Source: Chryseobacterium culicis (GTDB lineage Bacteria; Bacteroidota; Bacteroidia; Flavobacteriales; Weeksellaceae). Taken from it: a stretch of 64,000 bases of DNA. Below the pieces are notes generated by a model that worked only from the letters and a program-made list of their open reading frames with translations, was not told the origin of the DNA and did no database searches. Positions within the stretch are counted from its first letter, which is position 1. Each line of letters starts with the position of its first letter. Shown one piece after another: positions 32,586 to 41,977 of this stretch. Made by a program: the position numbers and the translations under genes. The stretch lies in assembly GCF_002979755.1 (NCBI RefSeq), contig NZ_PCPP01000003.1, positions 186,001-250,000 on the forward strand, given 5' to 3'.

Positions 32586-34796
32586 CTAGAATTCAAAAGT
32601 GTAAGAAAGGTTGAATGTTCTTCCTCTTCCTTTATAATTAAACAGTTCCGGAAGTCCGTAAGTAGAATATAAAACCTGGGAACGCTTGCTCCAGATGGTT
32701 TGATAATCGGTATTAAACAGGTTTTGGATTCCCAGATTGAATTTTCCCCAGTTGAAACGGTATCCCATCATCAGATCTGAAGTATTATAACCTTCCACAA
32801 CATTATTAAGCTCGTCTTTCTGTTTGAAATTCTGCAAAGACTGGAATCTGAATGACCAGTTTTTAATATTATATCCGATATACGTTACCAATTTTGAAGG
32901 AGAGGCATTGTAAATTTCCTGTTTCTGCCATTCTCCTTTATTATCTACCTCAGATTTAATCAAAAGTCCGCTTGCTCCAAAATAAACTCCATTGTTTAAA
33001 GCATAAGAAACCTCAGCTTCGATTCCCATGTTTCTTAATTTCAAATCATTCACAAGAATCTGGAAGGTCTTTTTATCTACGGCAACTGTTTTATCAGAAT
33101 TACTCAGGAATCCCGCAATCTGAGCTCTTAATCCTCCTTTGTTGATACGGTAACCTAGCTCAAACTGATTGGTTTTGATCGCCTGAAGAGGCTGCTCTTT
33201 TACATTGATGCTGGATACCACATCCCAATTTGTTCCCACCAGTTTATATTGTCCAATTCCATAAAACTTGGCAGGATCAGCTAAGCTTGCTCCCTGAGAA
33301 AATGTTCCCCAAATCTGATGTTTTTCATTGAATTTATACAACAATCCGGCATTGGCTAAGGTGACATTATAAGAACTTTCACCTCCCGGAATTGCAGATG
33401 CTGAACTCCCATATCCCATTGCCATCTGTGTCTGCTGTTCGGAGCCAATAAAATCATCCATTTTTACATTGATATGTTGATAACGCACCCCGGCATTCAG
33501 TTGTAATTTTGGAAGAATATTATATTTTGCCTGAACATATCCTGCATAACTCTGTGAATGATTGGTTGGGTATCTTCCCAAGCTGTATTTTGTTTCATTA
33601 ATTAAACCACCACTAGACATTGTTTTTGCAATATCATAAACAGATTGTGTTCCTTCAAACTTTTCAAAATCGAAATCTGCTCCATAGGTAACATTCAGTC
33701 CGCGCCATGATTTGGATAATAAGGCTTTAATCCCTGAATAATAAGTATCCTGCTGTGAAGAGGACATATAAGGTATTTTTCCCGTCTGCAGGGTAACATT
33801 TCCAGGAAATGGATAGAATCCTAATTTTTCACCACGGGTAGCCAATTGCACATACAAATCCTGCCCGCCTAAGATACCGTTTGCATTATACGCTACAGTT
33901 GCCATATAACGTTCTGTTCCTACATTTTTATCAGATGAGAAACCATCTCTCATTTCCAGCAATGAAGCATTTTTTGTAGTAAATGCACTCAGGTTTTCGC
34001 CTAAAAATAAACTTCGGTCTCCATTAAATTTAGAATTGTAATATTGAAGGGAAGCTGTTATTTTATGTTTATTATTAAACTGATATCCTCCTGTAGCCAA
34101 AATATCAATCGACTGGTTATACTGAAGGTCAGTCTGGGTAATATCTGTGAAGAGCTGTTTCTGGTCGGCGCCATACACTCCTCCATTTTGCTGGTAAGCA
34201 ATTCCTAATCTTCCGAAGAACTTATCCCCTTTGGCCGCAATAGACTGAGCGGCACGGAAGTCATGGTCGTCCTTACCCATAAATCCGGTACGTACACCTA
34301 GTTCTGTCTCTCCACTGATTCCTTTTTTGGAAGGGATTTTTGTAATAATATTGATGATTCCACCAGTCGCATTACCTCCATAAATTGAGCTTGCTCCTGA
34401 AAGCACCTCTATTCTTTCAATATTAAAGGGATCAATAGCATCCAGCTGGCGGCTGATTGCACGGATACTGTTCAGAGTGACTCCATCAATCATGACAAGT
34501 GCTGAACGCCCTCTCATATTCTGTCCGTAATTGGTTCTTCCCTGTGGACCAATATCCATAGAAGGAATAAGAATCGACAACATTTCTTTGATGGGAACTC
34601 CGCTTTTAGCCTGTTCCTGAATCTTTTCTTTCTGTACTACCCACACTGTTCCCGGAACTTCAGAGATTTTTGTAGGTTTTCTGGAGGCTACAATGACCAC
34701 ATCTTCAATACCTTTAGCGGCAATAGAATCTTTAGCGGTCTGGGAAATCATCACTCCCGAAACCAAAAGACCTATGAATGCATACTGCTTTTTCAT
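32586..34796 (-). CDS. TonB-dependent siderophore receptor
   Basis: A 736-residue outer-membrane protein with a signal peptide (MKKQYAFIGLLVSGVMISQ). The plug domain has GIEDVVIVASRKPTKISEVP, GPQGRTNYGQNMRGRSALV and IERIEVLSGASSIYGGNATG. The barrel ends in GRGRTFNLSYTFEF. It is FepA/CirA-like. The downstream SIP gene points to ferric-siderophore import. An exact promoter box and a loosely Fur-like sequence lie upstream. Confidence 0.93.
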   Translation of the reverse strand: MKKQYAFIGLLVSGVMISQTAKDSIAAKGIEDVVIVASRKPTKISEVPGTVWVVQKEKIQEQAKSGVPIKEMLSILIPSMDIGPQGRTNYGQNMRGRSALVMIDGVTLNSIRAISRQLDAIDPFNIERIEVLSGASSIYGGNATGGIINIITKIPSKKGISGETELGVRTGFMGKDDHDFRAAQSIAAKGDKFFGRLGIAYQQNGGVYGADQKQLFTDITQTDLQYNQSIDILATGGYQFNNKHKITASLQYYNSKFNGDRSLFLGENLSAFTTKNASLLEMRDGFSSDKNVGTERYMATVAYNANGILGGQDLYVQLATRGEKLGFYPFPGNVTLQTGKIPYMSSSQQDTYYSGIKALLSKSWRGLNVTYGADFDFEKFEGTQSVYDIAKTMSSGGLINETKYSLGRYPTNHSQSYAGYVQAKYNILPKLQLNAGVRYQHINVKMDDFIGSEQQTQMAMGYGSSASAIPGGESSYNVTLANAGLLYKFNEKHQIWGTFSQGASLADPAKFYGIGQYKLVGTNWDVVSSINVKEQPLQAIKTNQFELGYRINKGGLRAQIAGFLSNSDKTVAVDKKTFQILVNDLKLRNMGIEAEVSYALNNGVYFGASGLLIKSEVDNKGEWQKQEIYNASPSKLVTYIGYNIKNWSFRFQSLQNFKQKDELNNVVEGYNTSDLMMGYRFNWGKFNLGIQNLFNTDYQTIWSKRSQVLYSTYGLPELFNYKGRGRTFNLSYTFEF

Positions 34797-34825
34797 TCTT
34801 TCTACTTCAAAATTTTATAATCTCA

Positions 34826-34843
34826 CAAAGATAATCCTTATTT
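34826..34843 (-). promoter_or_regulatory. -7 box (TATCTTTG) with possible Fur-like site
   Basis: The exact -7 consensus is at 34826-34833 on the minus strand, 29 bases before the ATG. Overlapping it, AGATAATCCTTATTT (34829-34843) matches a 7-1-7 Fur-type palindrome at about 10 of 14 positions. The promoter call is good; the Fur site is speculative. Confidence 0.5.
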
Positions 34844-34886
34844 AGAAAGAATAAAAATAACGAAATATGAAATTTTACTTTTTTTA

Positions 34887-35034
34887 AAGATGGAAGCTGG
34901 AAGAAGGGAGCTGGAAGTTATTGATGATCTGTAATCAATACAAGTTATAATAAATTCCTTTGGAGTAAAGGTTTGAAATAAAACAAATAGCTATAAACCG
35001 CCTTTCACTACTTCCCTCTTCCAGCATCCATCTT
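34887..35034. repeat. MITE-like element with 24-bp imperfect terminal inverted repeats
   Basis: The left end AAGATGGAAGCTGGAAGAAGGGAG and the right end, its inverted near-match at 35011-35034, enclose about 100 bases of AT-rich sequence with no ORF. It lies between the pump and TonB receptor genes and accounts for half of a 307-base gap; the rest is the receptor promoter and a featureless stretch. Confidence 0.6.
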
Positions 35035-35103
35035 CCCTACTAAAATGTAAAACCCCAGCCCAACGAAGGACCAGGATTTTACTCGTGAAAAACAAGGTAT
35101 CTT

Positions 35104-36696
35104 TTATACTGCAGGTCCTGCAGCATCTTTTATTTCTTCTAATAATTTTTTTCTTTCTCGAAGTCTTCTTCTTGCAATGACAGATTTACCCCCGAGAACT
35201 CTTACAAATCTGAAATATTGAAAACGTTTGGCTCCAAAGTGATGGGAAGCAATATAAATCATCACTCCAAATCCAACTAAAATAATATATCCGAATATTT
35301 TTTTGGTCGCTACAATGATGGCATTCAACTGAATTGTTTTCATATTGGCAGCTACATTCTGAGGAGTAACAGTCATCCCATCCATATAAACGGCAAGATC
35401 TCCAATTGCTGTCACCTGAAATCGGTACTGAAACCAAGAGTACAATGTTGAAAAAATTCCTACCGCAAGGAAAGTTCTCCAAACCAATACAAGTCCGATG
35501 GCAGCCAGCATCTCATCCATTTCAAGCTTATCCAGTGTATAAAACCATACGGAGATAAACAGAGAACACATTCCATAACCTTTTAAAAACATAGGCAGAT
35601 ACCAGTTGTCATAATTGAACTCCAGTACCATAGAAAAGTACATAATAATGGCATATCCGATCATTGCGGCAAAACCGGAAAGAATATACATTTTCAAAGG
35701 TTTTTCTTTTTTAAACCAGAAAATTGCGAGAATTCCGGCCAGAATAATTCCGGGAATCATAAGTAAACTCAATCTGGTATTGGTCAATTGATCATATCCC
35801 AAAACTCCCACTGCAAAAGTATTCTGTATAGAGGCTGTTCCAAGAAACATTCCCAGCCAGAAAAGCATAAACAAACCGTGCTGTACATTATTCTTTTTAA
35901 AAATTTTGAAAGAAATATACGGTCGTTTTAAGGTTAGCTGGCGGATAGAAAGTAATGCAAAACTTACAAAAGCAGCAATACTGGCATTCATGATATTCTT
36001 CGAATTGAACCAGTCCTGCTGTCTTCCAAAAGAATAAACGTATGCTGAAAACATGAACGTTGAAATAAAAAGCAAAATACTCAACCAGTCAATATAATGA
36101 AGAGGAACTTTTAACGCAAAATATTTATTGTGCATAAAAATCCAGTGTATCAATGCTAAAATAAAGCATAAAACTGCTGTAAACAGATAAAACTGCTGCC
36201 AGTTATAAATCAGGGCAAACTCTGCTGCATAATAAGTAGCCACCTGATTCATCACAAGAACGAATGTATAGAAAGCGCCATAAAACATACCGCGGTTTCC
36301 AATCATAACCATCAGGGGCAGGAACAGCTCTATGGTAACCATCATCTTCATAAAACCAATGAGTAAAGAAGTAAATATGAAGATTACTGGCTGTAAAGTA
36401 GTTCCGTTCACATAACTAAGCAGCCCTAAAAGTACCAGAAGCAAAACCATCTTATCCCTTACTTTGAATCTCATTTTGATTCTGAGGACAACAGGCATAC
36501 AAGCTCCCATACCAATGGTGGTTGCATAATTGGCCCACATAAAATATTCTGTCATGGCGCCGGTACCACTTACCAGAGAACTGATATTCCCCGTATACAC
36601 TCCACCGATAGGCATTACCACTGCAAGCAGTAATACAATCAGCAGCAGCTGTATGGGTTTCGGTACCCAATTGTTATATAATCCTTTGTTGTACAT
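35104..36696 (-). CDS. MFS efflux permease (DHA2/EmrB-like)
   Basis: A 530-residue protein with about 14 hydrophobic helices, the size and layout of EmrB-type drug:H+ antiporters. The usual DHA2 motifs are weakly conserved, as often in Bacteroidota. The long hydrophilic loop between the last two helices (YRFQVTAIGDLAVYMDG) and the basic C-terminus are normal. It is preceded on the same strand by TolC-like and HlyD-like genes and an AraC regulator, forming a complete tripartite pump. The substrate is unknown; drug or siderophore export are both possible. Confidence 0.85.
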   Translation of the reverse strand: MYNKGLYNNWVPKPIQLLLIVLLLAVVMPIGGVYTGNISSLVSGTGAMTEYFMWANYATTIGMGACMPVVLRIKMRFKVRDKMVLLLVLLGLLSYVNGTTLQPVIFIFTSLLIGFMKMMVTIELFLPLMVMIGNRGMFYGAFYTFVLVMNQVATYYAAEFALIYNWQQFYLFTAVLCFILALIHWIFMHNKYFALKVPLHYIDWLSILLFISTFMFSAYVYSFGRQQDWFNSKNIMNASIAAFVSFALLSIRQLTLKRPYISFKIFKKNNVQHGLFMLFWLGMFLGTASIQNTFAVGVLGYDQLTNTRLSLLMIPGIILAGILAIFWFKKEKPLKMYILSGFAAMIGYAIIMYFSMVLEFNYDNWYLPMFLKGYGMCSLFISVWFYTLDKLEMDEMLAAIGLVLVWRTFLAVGIFSTLYSWFQYRFQVTAIGDLAVYMDGMTVTPQNVAANMKTIQLNAIIVATKKIFGYIILVGFGVMIYIASHHFGAKRFQYFRFVRVLGGKSVIARRRLRERKKLLEEIKDAAGPAV

Positions 36697-36801
36697 GATA
36701 AAATTAGAAATTAGAGGTTAGAAACCAGAAGTTAGAGACTGGAAGTTTTCAGCTTAACTCCGGTATTTTCTAATCTTTTAATCTTTCAATGATTAAATCT
36801 T

Positions 36802-37920
36802 TTAATGACTACCGATATTCACGTTCATATTCATTCCGGCGCTCAGTTTATCCAGATCTTCTTTTTTATTGGAAGCTGTAAACTCTATTCTCACCGGTAT
36901 TCTCTGCTGTACTTTAATGAAGTTTCCGGTAGAGTTATCCGTTGGTACGCTTGAATATCTTGATCCGGTAGCCGCAGAAACCGCAGTTACCACTCCTTCG
37001 AATTGTTTACCTCCTAAAGCATCTGCTGTCATGGAAATTTTTTCTCCAATTTTGATATTAGGCATCTGGCTTTCCAGAAAGTTGGCGGTTACCCATTTCT
37101 GACCATTCAGTACGATGGTTGCCACCTGTTGCCCCGGCTGGATCAACTGACCTTCGGAGATGGTTCTTCTTCCCATTACTCCATCATAAGGTGCGGTGAT
37201 CACCGTATACGAAAGGTTGATTTTTGCCATATCCAAAGCAGATTTTGTTCTTTTAATTTCAGCATCATTGATTCCCAGCTTACTTTTCACTTCAGTCGTA
37301 GAAAGGTTTGCAGATTGTTTTTGATTTACCAGAGTTTCATAAGCCGCCTTTTGAGCATCATATTCTGTTTTTACCTGATCATATTGCTGTCTTGTAACTG
37401 CTTCGGCTGCCAAAAGATTTTTATATCGGTTTAAATTCTGTTCAGCATTCCATAATCTTGCTTTTGCTCCCGCAATATTGGACTGCATCACATTGATATT
37501 GTTGGAAACCGTGTTCACGGAAGAACTTGTTGCCGTTTTTTGAGCCATTGCATTCTGATATGCTGCTTCTGCCTGTCCCAGCTGAGTAAGAATTTCACGT
37601 TCGTCAAGGATGACCAGGGTATCTCCTTTTTTTACATGCTGATGTTCAATAAACTTAATTTCTTTGATATAAGCAGAAACCCTTGTATTAACAGGATTGA
37701 TAAATTCTTCTACCTGTGCAGCTTCTGTATAGGTTTTGCTGCCAATATGAAAATATTCTCGTATTAACCAGAATAATCCGAAACCGATCACCAAAAAGAC
37801 GATGATATTGGAAATAATAGCTCTGATTTTATTGGTTTTATTTTTCTTTTTCTTGTTTTCTACAGCAGATGCTGCTTGAGTTGATGTAGTATCTTGAGTA
37901 GTTTGTCCCTTGTTTTCCAT
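36802..37920 (-). CDS. HlyD/EmrA-family membrane fusion protein
   Basis: A 372-residue periplasmic adaptor. One N-terminal membrane helix (about 32-52, IISNIIVFLVIGFGLFWLI) precedes the first half of a lipoyl domain (VSAYIKEIKFIEHQHVKKGD). A coiled-coil hairpin at about 105-215 is rich in Ala, Gln and Asn. The second lipoyl half and beta-barrel include ITAPYDGVMGRRTISEGQLI. It would bridge the MFS permease and the TolC-like channel. Spaced 24 bases after the TolC gene and 105 bases before the MFS gene. Confidence 0.92.
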   Translation of the reverse strand: MENKGQTTQDTTSTQAASAVENKKKKNKTNKIRAIISNIIVFLVIGFGLFWLIREYFHIGSKTYTEAAQVEEFINPVNTRVSAYIKEIKFIEHQHVKKGDTLVILDEREILTQLGQAEAAYQNAMAQKTATSSSVNTVSNNINVMQSNIAGAKARLWNAEQNLNRYKNLLAAEAVTRQQYDQVKTEYDAQKAAYETLVNQKQSANLSTTEVKSKLGINDAEIKRTKSALDMAKINLSYTVITAPYDGVMGRRTISEGQLIQPGQQVATIVLNGQKWVTANFLESQMPNIKIGEKISMTADALGGKQFEGVVTAVSAATGSRYSSVPTDNSTGNFIKVQQRIPVRIEFTASNKKEDLDKLSAGMNMNVNIGSH

Positions 37921-37944
37921 TGTGTTGATTTTCAGTGTTAAAAA

Positions 37945-39255
37945 TTAAAGTGTTCCTGTAGATTTCAAAAGGTTGTAATACTGATACAAAACATTGATCT
38001 CAGCATTGGCATAATCGAGTTCTGACTGCAGTTTCTGGTTCTGTGCATCAATCATTTCTGCCTGTACAGCCAGTTGATTCAGATACTTGGCTTCTGTAAT
38101 CTTGTAGTTTTCTTCTGCCAGTCTTTTGGAATCATTCAGAATATCTGCCTGCTGAATGGCTTCCTGATATTTTGTATAGGCTGCATTCACTCCCATATCC
38201 ACATTCTGCTGTACCAGAATCATCGCACTATTCGCCTGATTCTTTTGCAGCTCACCTAATTTCACTTTTTCTTTTGTTTTATAAAGAGTATCTATATTAT
38301 AACTTAAAGAAATTCCTGTCTGCCAGCCTCCTGAATACATATCCAAAACAGGATTTCTGGTTGTAATCGGTCTTTGCAGCGTATATCCACCAAATCCGGC
38401 CAGCGTAGGCATATTATCCGTTTTGATGATCTCAATATTTTTATCTGCAACCGCAATATTTTTTTGAGCCGATTTCAGCAAGGGGTTGCTTCCATAAGCA
38501 AGATTTGTATAATAATCCATGCCTATTCCGGATTCTTTGTTTTCTAAACTTTCCGTAGGAATAATTTCGGTATCAGAAGATAGACCTAAAGCAATATTCA
38601 GGTTGTAATTAAGGATCTTTTTATTGTTTGAAAGAGTAAGAATTCCCTGATCCAGGTTTTTGATGGCCAATTCTCCACGAATGACTTCATTTCGGGTCAC
38701 CATTCCCTGCTGATAGAACTTCTGAATATTTTTAAGACGCTCCTGAGCCAGTTTCTTATTATTCTGAAATACCTCTTCCTGATTGATGATTTTATAGACA
38801 TCCAGATAATTGGAAATCACTAAAAATTTCACATCCTGCTTATTTTTCTCAAGATCCAGTTCAGAAAGCTGCTCACGAAGTCCTGCCATTTCGATAGACT
38901 TATTCACCAATCCTCCCTTAAAGATCAGCTGTGTAGCCTGTACCGCATAGGAACTTCCGTAATGAGGCATAGGAACCTTTGTAGAATTCGAAAAATCTGT
39001 ATCGATGGCAACTGCATCTCCTAGATAGAACTGGCTTGTAGAAGCAGTAATCGTAGGAAGTTTCTGAAGTTTAACAACATTAATATTCTGCTTTGCAATA
39101 TCAATATTCTGAGCAGAAACTTTGAGCTGCTGATGATTATGAACAGCAAGTTCCGCTACCTCACTTGCGGTCATCTGCTTAATCTGTTGTGAAAAAAACA
39201 GCGCAGGAAAAGCTGCTATCAATACAGATAGTGCTGTTTTTATTTTCTTTGTCAT
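37945..39255 (-). CDS. TolC-family outer-membrane efflux channel
   Basis: A 436-residue protein with a signal peptide (MTKKIKTALSVLIAAFPALFFSQ) and two OEP repeats of long helices, with motifs such as ELAVHNHQQLKVSAQNIDIAK, NYNLNIALGL and VNAAYTKYQEAIQQADIL. It would form a trimeric outer-membrane tunnel for the pump. First gene of the efflux operon and 90 bases downstream of the AraC regulator, so probably under its control. Confidence 0.93.
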   Translation of the reverse strand: MTKKIKTALSVLIAAFPALFFSQQIKQMTASEVAELAVHNHQQLKVSAQNIDIAKQNINVVKLQKLPTITASTSQFYLGDAVAIDTDFSNSTKVPMPHYGSSYAVQATQLIFKGGLVNKSIEMAGLREQLSELDLEKNKQDVKFLVISNYLDVYKIINQEEVFQNNKKLAQERLKNIQKFYQQGMVTRNEVIRGELAIKNLDQGILTLSNNKKILNYNLNIALGLSSDTEIIPTESLENKESGIGMDYYTNLAYGSNPLLKSAQKNIAVADKNIEIIKTDNMPTLAGFGGYTLQRPITTRNPVLDMYSGGWQTGISLSYNIDTLYKTKEKVKLGELQKNQANSAMILVQQNVDMGVNAAYTKYQEAIQQADILNDSKRLAEENYKITEAKYLNQLAVQAEMIDAQNQKLQSELDYANAEINVLYQYYNLLKSTGTL

Positions 39256-39344
39256 TTTACCTTGTTTTACAGAGGCAAAGTTAGGTCAACAACAAAATCA
39301 ATCAAATGCTTGATTTTTGGAAAAAGATGTTCAAATGTAAGATT

Positions 39345-40190
39345 TTAGTTTTCAAACTGATGTCTGTACTGTGTAGGGCTAACCTCCAGATGTTTCTTAA
39401 AAAAGTGAGAAAATGAGTATTGATCGCTAAATCCGAGAATAGAAGAAACCTCTGAAACCGGTTTACTGGAAGAGTTTAAGAGTACCTTCGCCTCATTGAT
39501 CACAATTAAAGCGATGATCTGGCTTGCAGACTTTCCTGTAATCGTCTTCACTACTGCGGAAAGATGTCTGGTTGTAATTGATTGTCGTTCGGCATAAAAC
39601 TCAACAGTCCTTTCTGTAAGATGATGTTCCGAAAGATCAGTAAGAAATACAAATACAATTTCTTCCTGTCTGGACATCTGGTTCATAGAACTGTTATCTT
39701 CCTTGGAAATAATTCCTGCCATCTGATAACAAAAAACAGAAAAAAGATGCTCCACCATTTCTTTCTTGTAAAGCATTTCCGTATCAGAATCCAGGATATA
39801 TTTCAGGAAATTAACACTTTTCCAGACCACTTCCATTTCATCCTCTGGAAAAGGGACCCCTTTATTCATCTGCTGCCTGAAATAACGGTAAGTAATCAAA
39901 CGGTTAAACTTCAATGATAAGGCCGAAATAAATCCTCTTTTATAAGAAACCATCCTGGACTGAAAATCGTCTGTTACGGAAACCACTTCATAAATAGTTT
40001 GCGGATCGGTTACCATAAACATATTGGCGGAAACTTCAAGATCACTGAAATGCTGACGCAGTTTTATCGTTCCTGATTTAATAAATATAAACGCAGGATT
40101 ATCAGGACGGAAAGGCTTATCGACAGCTATTCTCTCGAAAATATTTCTTTCCGTAAAAATATCAACTCCGAATTTTTCTAGGGCAGACAT
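39345..40190 (-). CDS. AraC-family transcriptional regulator
   Basis: A 281-residue protein. The N-terminal half is a cupin-like sensing domain; the C-terminal 100 residues carry two helix-turn-helix units (RQSITTRHLSAVVKTITGKSASQ; ILGFSDQYSFSHFFKKHLEV with SPTQYR), the AraC signature. It sits just upstream of the efflux genes on the same strand and probably controls them. Its promoter has both the -33 and -7 elements, and the -7 ends 4 bases before the ATG, suggesting a leaderless mRNA. Confidence 0.92.
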   Translation of the reverse strand: MSALEKFGVDIFTERNIFERIAVDKPFRPDNPAFIFIKSGTIKLRQHFSDLEVSANMFMVTDPQTIYEVVSVTDDFQSRMVSYKRGFISALSLKFNRLITYRYFRQQMNKGVPFPEDEMEVVWKSVNFLKYILDSDTEMLYKKEMVEHLFSVFCYQMAGIISKEDNSSMNQMSRQEEIVFVFLTDLSEHHLTERTVEFYAERQSITTRHLSAVVKTITGKSASQIIALIVINEAKVLLNSSSKPVSEVSSILGFSDQYSFSHFFKKHLEVSPTQYRHQFEN

Positions 40191-40194
40191 AAGA

Positions 40195-40226
40195 CAAATG
40201 TAAGCAATCTTACCAGTGATTACAAA
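40195..40226 (-). promoter_or_regulatory. Complete Bacteroidota promoter of the AraC gene
   Basis: TTTG (40223-40226) and TACATTTG (40195-40202) on the minus strand, with a 20-base spacer. Best-formed promoter in the window. Confidence 0.75.
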
Positions 40227-40264
40227 ATTTTATTATTTTAGCATTCATCCAATTTTCCTTCAGC

Positions 40265-40738
40265 ATGAGAAAGGTCGATTTATTATTTGCCGAATACAGT
40301 AAAAGTCACAGAAATGCGACCAACAAGTTCATTCACTGGATTTGCGTACCCTTAATTTTCTGGACCATTCTAGGTTTTGCATCCCTGATTCCCTCCCCTC
40401 ATTTCTGCGCTTCCTACTTCGGATGTGCCAGTATCATAAGTATTATTGCGATTATTCTGATCACTCTGTTCTATATAAGACTGTCTTTTCGGATCGCTAT
40501 TGTGATGATTGTAATAATGCTTATGATGGAGCATTTTATCTATCTTACCAATATCAATGTCGGAAGACAATCACGGATGGTTTACCTTAGTGTATTTATT
40601 ATCACCTGGATTTTTCAGTTTATAGGTCATAAAATTGAAGGAAAAAAACCTTCTTTCCTTAAAGATCTACAGTTTCTTCTGATAGGACCTATATGGCTTC
40701 TAGGCTTTATTCTGAAAAAAACAGGAATCAAATATTAA
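40265..40738 (+). CDS. DUF962 / Mpo1-like membrane protein
   Basis: A 157-residue membrane protein with the family N-terminus LLFAEYSKSHRNATNKFIHWICVP, containing the conserved H-x-x-x-N and H residues, and four membrane helices. It ends LLIGPIWLLGFILKKTG. Yeast Mpo1 is a dioxygenase acting on 2-hydroxy fatty acids; a similar role here is possible but unproven. Its stop codon overlaps that of the convergent DUF2891 gene, both sharing TTAA. Confidence 0.87.
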   Translation: MRKVDLLFAEYSKSHRNATNKFIHWICVPLIFWTILGFASLIPSPHFCASYFGCASIISIIAIILITLFYIRLSFRIAIVMIVIMLMMEHFIYLTNINVGRQSRMVYLSVFIITWIFQFIGHKIEGKKPSFLKDLQFLLIGPIWLLGFILKKTGIKY

Positions 40739-41802
40739 TCTTCCAGAGCATATACAGCAAAACTTGCCAGCCAGTGGTCTCCTCCATAATTTCCCTGGAA
40801 AAGCAAAGGCAGTCCATTGGCAAGAAATACGTCTGCAGTTTTCCTGAAATCCTTTTTCATGGGATGATTGGCAGGAAGTGCATTTGAAATTCCTTTCATA
40901 CACCATGCTTTGGAAAAAGAGAGCCCTACCAGGTGAACCGTCTGATAATCGCTAAGGTCACTTACTACAGGAATTTTTTCAACATTCTCCAGGCTTCTTT
41001 TTTCGTAAAAAGCATTCAGCCACTGTACAAATTCTTTTTGAGGAAGAACTCTTCGCATCAGATCTGCAATTTCAAGACTTGGCGAAAAGAAATCCGACCC
41101 GTCCGGTTCAAGATAGGCAGGTGTTTTCTGATCTTTTAAGAAAAAGTATTTCGCTTTTTCCATCAGCTGATTTTCAAACTCTTTATCTTTATTGGCTCTT
41201 GCCCAATCTATGGCAAATGCCATTGCAAATGCTGTATTAGGATGAACTCCGGTTCTGTTCGGATAGGTTTGTTTTGGAAGATATGTTTTCCATGACTTCA
41301 GAATCTGATCAGTGAGCGGTTTCAGGTTTTCATGCCATATTTTAGCTTTTGGATGATCCCAATTGGTCAGTTCTTCATCCAGTTTTAAGATCCATGCCCA
41401 GCCGTAAGTTCTCTCGAAAGTTCCTGTCAGCTGATATTTTGTAAAATAATCTGCTTCTGTCTGCAGTTTCTCCTTCTGAAAAGATTCATCTAAAATTTTT
41501 TCAATCTCTTTAGCACGAGAAAGATTAGGTTTTGTTTTCAAAAGTCTTGTCAGCATCCAATGCCCATGAACAGAGCTATGCCAATCAAAACACCCATAAA
41601 AACTAGGGTGAAGATCTTTGGGAGTTAAAGGAACTTCGCCAGCATTATTGATAATATGAGCTGTTTTATTTGGATATTCCTGATTGATACAGTGAAGAGG
41701 CTTGTCGGACAATTTCATGGCCATTTCATCTGTAAGTTTTGGAGCTTCCTGGGCATACATCAGAAATGGTGAAAATACAAATGCTAAAAGACTTTTTTTC
41801 AT
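40735..41802 (-). CDS. DUF2891 family secreted protein
   Basis: A 355-residue protein with a signal peptide (MKKSLLAFVFSPFLMYAQ) and the DUF2891 core: HCINQEYPNKTAHI, HPSFYGCFDWHSSVHGHWML and NRTGVHPNTAFAMAFAIDWA. The repeated Trp/His/Glu pattern suggests an (alpha/alpha)6 barrel hydrolase-like fold, but no reaction is established. Convergent with DUF962 by a 4-base overlap, so the two share the 3' end region and no terminator is visible between them. Confidence 0.88.
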   Translation of the reverse strand: MKKSLLAFVFSPFLMYAQEAPKLTDEMAMKLSDKPLHCINQEYPNKTAHIINNAGEVPLTPKDLHPSFYGCFDWHSSVHGHWMLTRLLKTKPNLSRAKEIEKILDESFQKEKLQTEADYFTKYQLTGTFERTYGWAWILKLDEELTNWDHPKAKIWHENLKPLTDQILKSWKTYLPKQTYPNRTGVHPNTAFAMAFAIDWARANKDKEFENQLMEKAKYFFLKDQKTPAYLEPDGSDFFSPSLEIADLMRRVLPQKEFVQWLNAFYEKRSLENVEKIPVVSDLSDYQTVHLVGLSFSKAWCMKGISNALPANHPMKKDFRKTADVFLANGLPLLFQGNYGGDHWLASFAVYALED

Positions 41803-41977
41803 GAATTAAAAATAGAGATAATTTATCAGTCTCAGCAATTTTTCAGCCCGGTTTTAAAGCCATCTTATTATTTTTTTGATCTGCTCTTACGTTTTCTTTC
41901 ATTTTAATTTTTTAACAATTTTAAAATATGAACATTTTTAAGCACACTTTTTGATCATATCCACAAAAAACTAACCC

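Noticed and set aside
36700..36800. GTTAGA/AGTTAG-type words upstream of the MFS gene as an operator array
   Set aside because: Similar low-complexity words occur in several unrelated spacers (for example around 14550), so they are more likely decayed repeats.
41957..41968. ATATCCACAA, close to a DnaA box, before the DUF4349 gene
   Set aside because: A single imperfect site far from dnaA and not clustered; not evidence for oriC.
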